Assembly: GCF_012113595.1 (NCBI RefSeq)
Contig: NZ_CP050831.1
Coordinates: 3,286,001 to 3,350,000 of the forward strand
From: Bacteroides faecium
GTDB taxonomy: Bacteria > Bacteroidota > Bacteroidia > Bacteroidales > Bacteroidaceae
Length of the DNA: 64,000 nucleotides
Reading direction: 5' to 3'
The notes beneath the pieces were generated by a model. The model was not told where the DNA came from. It saw only the letters and a program-made list of their open reading frames with translations, and ran no database searches. Positions 61,595-64,000 of this stretch are shown here, piece by piece (position 1 is the first letter of the stretch; each line of letters begins with the position of its first letter). Position numbers and translations under genes: made by a program.

Positions 61595-64000
61595 TTATTT
61601 CTTTAATTGAGGCAGTTTTACCTCTGCTACTCCCACCCGGTCACTACCTAATACAATGCGTAAATCGCTGGCGGTAGTTCCTTTGAAGCGGAAGTCCAAC
61701 AGTTGGTTGTACTCTTTCACAGTGCCGGAATATACAGTGAGGAATTGTCCGCCGCCACTGGACAGTTGTATCTCAAAGTCTGTCTCCAGTCCGTTCTCGC
61801 GGGAGAAGGCAATGGATACTCCGTCTATTTTGGCTCCGTTCTGTAAGGCAAAGGTAATGTAATCTCCTTTATTGCCTTCCCAGGACGTAGTTAAATTATT
61901 ATCAATTACATTATCTGCTGTTTCTGCGTTGGTGCTGGCGCTGACAGGACTACTGTCTTTGGTAGTGTTTGCAGCAGGTGTTTGCCCCGGTTCAACAACA
62001 GTCAGCGTTCCGTTCAGGCGAATATCCGTAGAAGAGGCTCCTAGCATGAATGTGAAATCACCCGGTTCTACTACCCAATGCATATCGGCATTCAATAACT
62101 CCAGTGCCTTGCGGTCGACGGGGAAAGTGATTTCTTTTGTCTCGCCCGGTTTCAGATGTACCCGCTCAAATCCGGCGAGGTTCTTCTCATAAGTAGTGAC
62201 GCTGCTCAGTACATCACGCACATACAGTTGTATCACTTCGTCTCCTGCCCGTTTTCCGGTATTGGTCACTTTACAAGAGACATAAGTCTTTTGGTTGGGA
62301 GTGATAATGGCCGGAGAGATTTTCAAGTCGGAATATTCGAAAGTGGTATAACTTAGCCCGTATCCGAAAGGATATAATGCACCGTTGGCGCGAGACATAT
62401 TGCCGTCCGCTCCCGGATTCTTGCCGCCGTCAATCTGGGAAGAGGGTTTGCAAGGGAAGTTGAAGGGTATTTGACCTACGGTTTTTGGGAAAGTTACAGT
62501 CAGTTTACCACCGGGATTATAATCTCCAAAGAGTACATCTGCTACTGCTATCCCACCTTTAGACCCCGGATACCATGCTTCAAGAATAGCTGGGACAAAC
62601 TTGTCTGCCCAATTGATAGATAAGGGACGTCCGTTGATAAGAACCAACACGACAGGCTTGCCGGTAGCCACTACCGCTTTTAGTAAATCAAGTTGGCGGC
62701 CGGGTAAGTCGAGACTGCTGCGGGATTTGTTTTCTCCGCACGTGCGTTGTCCACCACCTAACACTACGACAGCTACATCTGCCTGTTTTGCCTGACTGAC
62801 AGCTTTATCTATTTCTTTTTGCTCTTCATCCGTCAGAGGATAGTCAATCAATTCGGATTCCGGCCAGTTGGCATCTACCAGGTCGCAGCCTTTAGTATAA
62901 AGTACATCCGCTTTGCCTTTCATCTTTTCCTGAATACCTTTTAGGACAGAAGTAACCTCTACTGCCAAAGGGCCGTAATGAGTCAGCGCATACGAACGTT
63001 CATCCGCATTCGGCCCGCAGACTGCTATCTTTCGGATACTTGAGGCATCCAGCGGCAGTACATTCTTCTCGTTTTTCAGGAGTACGATAGATTCGCGGGA
63101 GGCTTGCAAAGCGACTTCTTCGTTTTCTTTCTTTTCTACTTCTTTATCAGCTCCTTTCAAATCAGTCTGATAAGGATTATCGAATAAGCCGACAAGGAAC
63201 TTCACTCTCAGAATATCGCGTACACGGTCATTGATAATTTCTTCGCTCAATCCGCCTTCTTTCACCAACTCCCTTAACGGCAATACATACGAATCCGGAG
63301 AGCGGAATGTACAACGCACATTCAGTCCGGCTTCCACACTTTGGCGAACGGCTTCTTTCATATCTTTGGCAGTCCCGTGTTTGGTATAAAGATATTCTAC
63401 GGCATCACTGTCCGAAACCACATATCCACGGAATCCCATTTCACCGCGCAAGCGGGTAGTCAGCCAGTAATAGCTGCTCTGAATCGGAAAGCCGTCATAG
63501 TCGTTATAAGAGCTCATCACACCGAGCAATCCCGCTTCGCGGATAACCCTTTTAAAAGGGTAGACATGGAGCATCTCCACTTCACGTGGTGACATCTGAG
63601 GGTCTACACGGGCCATTCCTTCACGTGCGCCTTTATTGTTGCTATAAGCGATAAAGTGTTTTCCGGTAGCTGCTACCTGGTGATTGTGCTGCATACCTTT
63701 CACCATTTCTATACCTAATTCCGCAACCAGATAAGGAGATTCCCCATATACTTCTTCATAGCGTCCCCACCGCTGGTCGCGTCCTACATCGAGTATCGGG
63801 GCATATACATTGGTATATCCAAGCATGCGTGCTTCACGTCCGGTAATCATTCCTACCTGATGAATAAGTTGTCGGTTCCATGTATGTCCCAATCCCAGTT
63901 GGGTAGGGAAGTTGGTAGCCTTATAACTCTCTACTCCCCGAATACCCTCGTTCGTAAAGTCCGTAGGAATTCCGAGCCGTGTTTCTTCAATGAAGAAACG
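61595..64000 (-). CDS. GH3 family glycoside hydrolase (N-terminus beyond window)
   Basis: Exo-acting beta-glycosidase, probably periplasmic; the start and any signal peptide are beyond the right edge, and the frame is open there (LGIPTDFTNEGIRGVESYKA). Visible 801 residues include the nucleophile motif GFRGYVVSDSDAVEYLY, the (alpha/beta)6 sandwich (VVVLGGGQRTCGENKSR, PVVLVLINGRPLSINWADKF), the fibronectin III-like domain (GDEVIQLYVRDVLSSVTTYEKNL) and a final discoidin-like binding domain (NVIDNNLTTSWEG...). A start at 63892 would be internal to the barrel and is rejected. Likely specificity (glucoside or xyloside) cannot be told from sequence. Confidence 0.95.
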   Translation of the reverse strand, partial: RFFIEETRLGIPTDFTNEGIRGVESYKATNFPTQLGLGHTWNRQLIHQVGMITGREARMLGYTNVYAPILDVGRDQRWGRYEEVYGESPYLVAELGIEMVKGMQHNHQVAATGKHFIAYSNNKGAREGMARVDPQMSPREVEMLHVYPFKRVIREAGLLGVMSSYNDYDGFPIQSSYYWLTTRLRGEMGFRGYVVSDSDAVEYLYTKHGTAKDMKEAVRQSVEAGLNVRCTFRSPDSYVLPLRELVKEGGLSEEIINDRVRDILRVKFLVGLFDNPYQTDLKGADKEVEKKENEEVALQASRESIVLLKNEKNVLPLDASSIRKIAVCGPNADERSYALTHYGPLAVEVTSVLKGIQEKMKGKADVLYTKGCDLVDANWPESELIDYPLTDEEQKEIDKAVSQAKQADVAVVVLGGGQRTCGENKSRSSLDLPGRQLDLLKAVVATGKPVVLVLINGRPLSINWADKFVPAILEAWYPGSKGGIAVADVLFGDYNPGGKLTVTFPKTVGQIPFNFPCKPSSQIDGGKNPGADGNMSRANGALYPFGYGLSYTTFEYSDLKISPAIITPNQKTYVSCKVTNTGKRAGDEVIQLYVRDVLSSVTTYEKNLAGFERVHLKPGETKEITFPVDRKALELLNADMHWVVEPGDFTFMLGASSTDIRLNGTLTVVEPGQTPAANTTKDSSPVSASTNAETADNVIDNNLTTSWEGNKGDYITFALQNGAKIDGVSIAFSRENGLETDFEIQLSSGGGQFLTVYSGTVKEYNQLLDFRFKGTTASDLRIVLGSDRVGVAEVKLPQLKK

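Noticed and set aside
63785..63892. Start codon at 63892 for the GH3 gene
   Set aside because: The frame continues upstream to the window edge with conserved GH3 sequence, so this position is internal.

Overview
The window is chromosomal DNA of a Bacteroides species, probably in the B. thetaiotaomicron / B. ovatus / B. xylanisolvens group. The signs are SusC/SusD pairs, a one-piece hybrid two-component regulator, lipoproteins with acidic residues after the lipobox cysteine, promoters with the Bacteroides -7 box TAnnTTTG, and a GH84 enzyme nearly identical in layout to the well-studied B. thetaiotaomicron O-GlcNAcase. I saw no rRNA, tRNA, phage, insertion sequence, plasmid or CRISPR-Cas locus.

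Layout. 1-3748: a hybrid two-component regulator cut by the left edge. 3759-5373: a small acidic protein and a lipoprotein. 5729-12059: secA, a degenerate alkaline-phosphatase-fold protein and a DUF4105 membrane protein (candidate lipoprotein N-acyltransferase), all on the minus strand. 12329-19936: a plus-strand run of coaX, a barrel protein, a TPR protein, lptC, a CNNM/CorC protein and a PpiD-like foldase. 20079-26200: a tight seven-gene operon, rlmN-DUF4837-pdxA-sigma54 activator-lptE-hypothetical-secG. 26447-31367: an MFS carrier, a PqqD-like protein, DUF4831 and nnr. 31368-34740: an AT-rich, gene-poor stretch with repeats, a winged-helix protein, two secreted proteins, a gene remnant and a possible structured leader RNA. 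34741-39355: hpt-adk-obgE-pgeF-B3/4 protein-M23 peptidase. 39522-41747: GH84. 41748-60244: a galactan-type polysaccharide utilisation locus (AraC regulator, sugar porter, DUF5107/TPR protein, GH53, surface glycan-binding protein, SusC, SusD, GH35, clan-A glycosidase). 60420-64000: a lactonase and a GH3 enzyme cut by the right edge.

Two themes link the genes. The first half is rich in envelope biogenesis: SecA, SecG, PpiD, LptC, LptE and possibly the lipoprotein acyltransferase. The last third takes galactan apart: GH53 cuts the chain, SusC/SusD and the binding protein bring oligosaccharides in, GH35 and the clan-A enzyme trim them, and the sugar porter imports the monosaccharide.

The most unusual signal is intergenic. 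Four unrelated-looking elements (5559-5645, 11972-12059, 31788-31895, 60281-60364) are each built as a ladder of short palindromes with a period of exactly 22 bp, although their sequences differ completely. Four further elements use a 9-bp period inside a large hairpin. A second candidate is a terminator/antiterminator-like RNA at 32825-32961 ahead of a surface lipoprotein gene.
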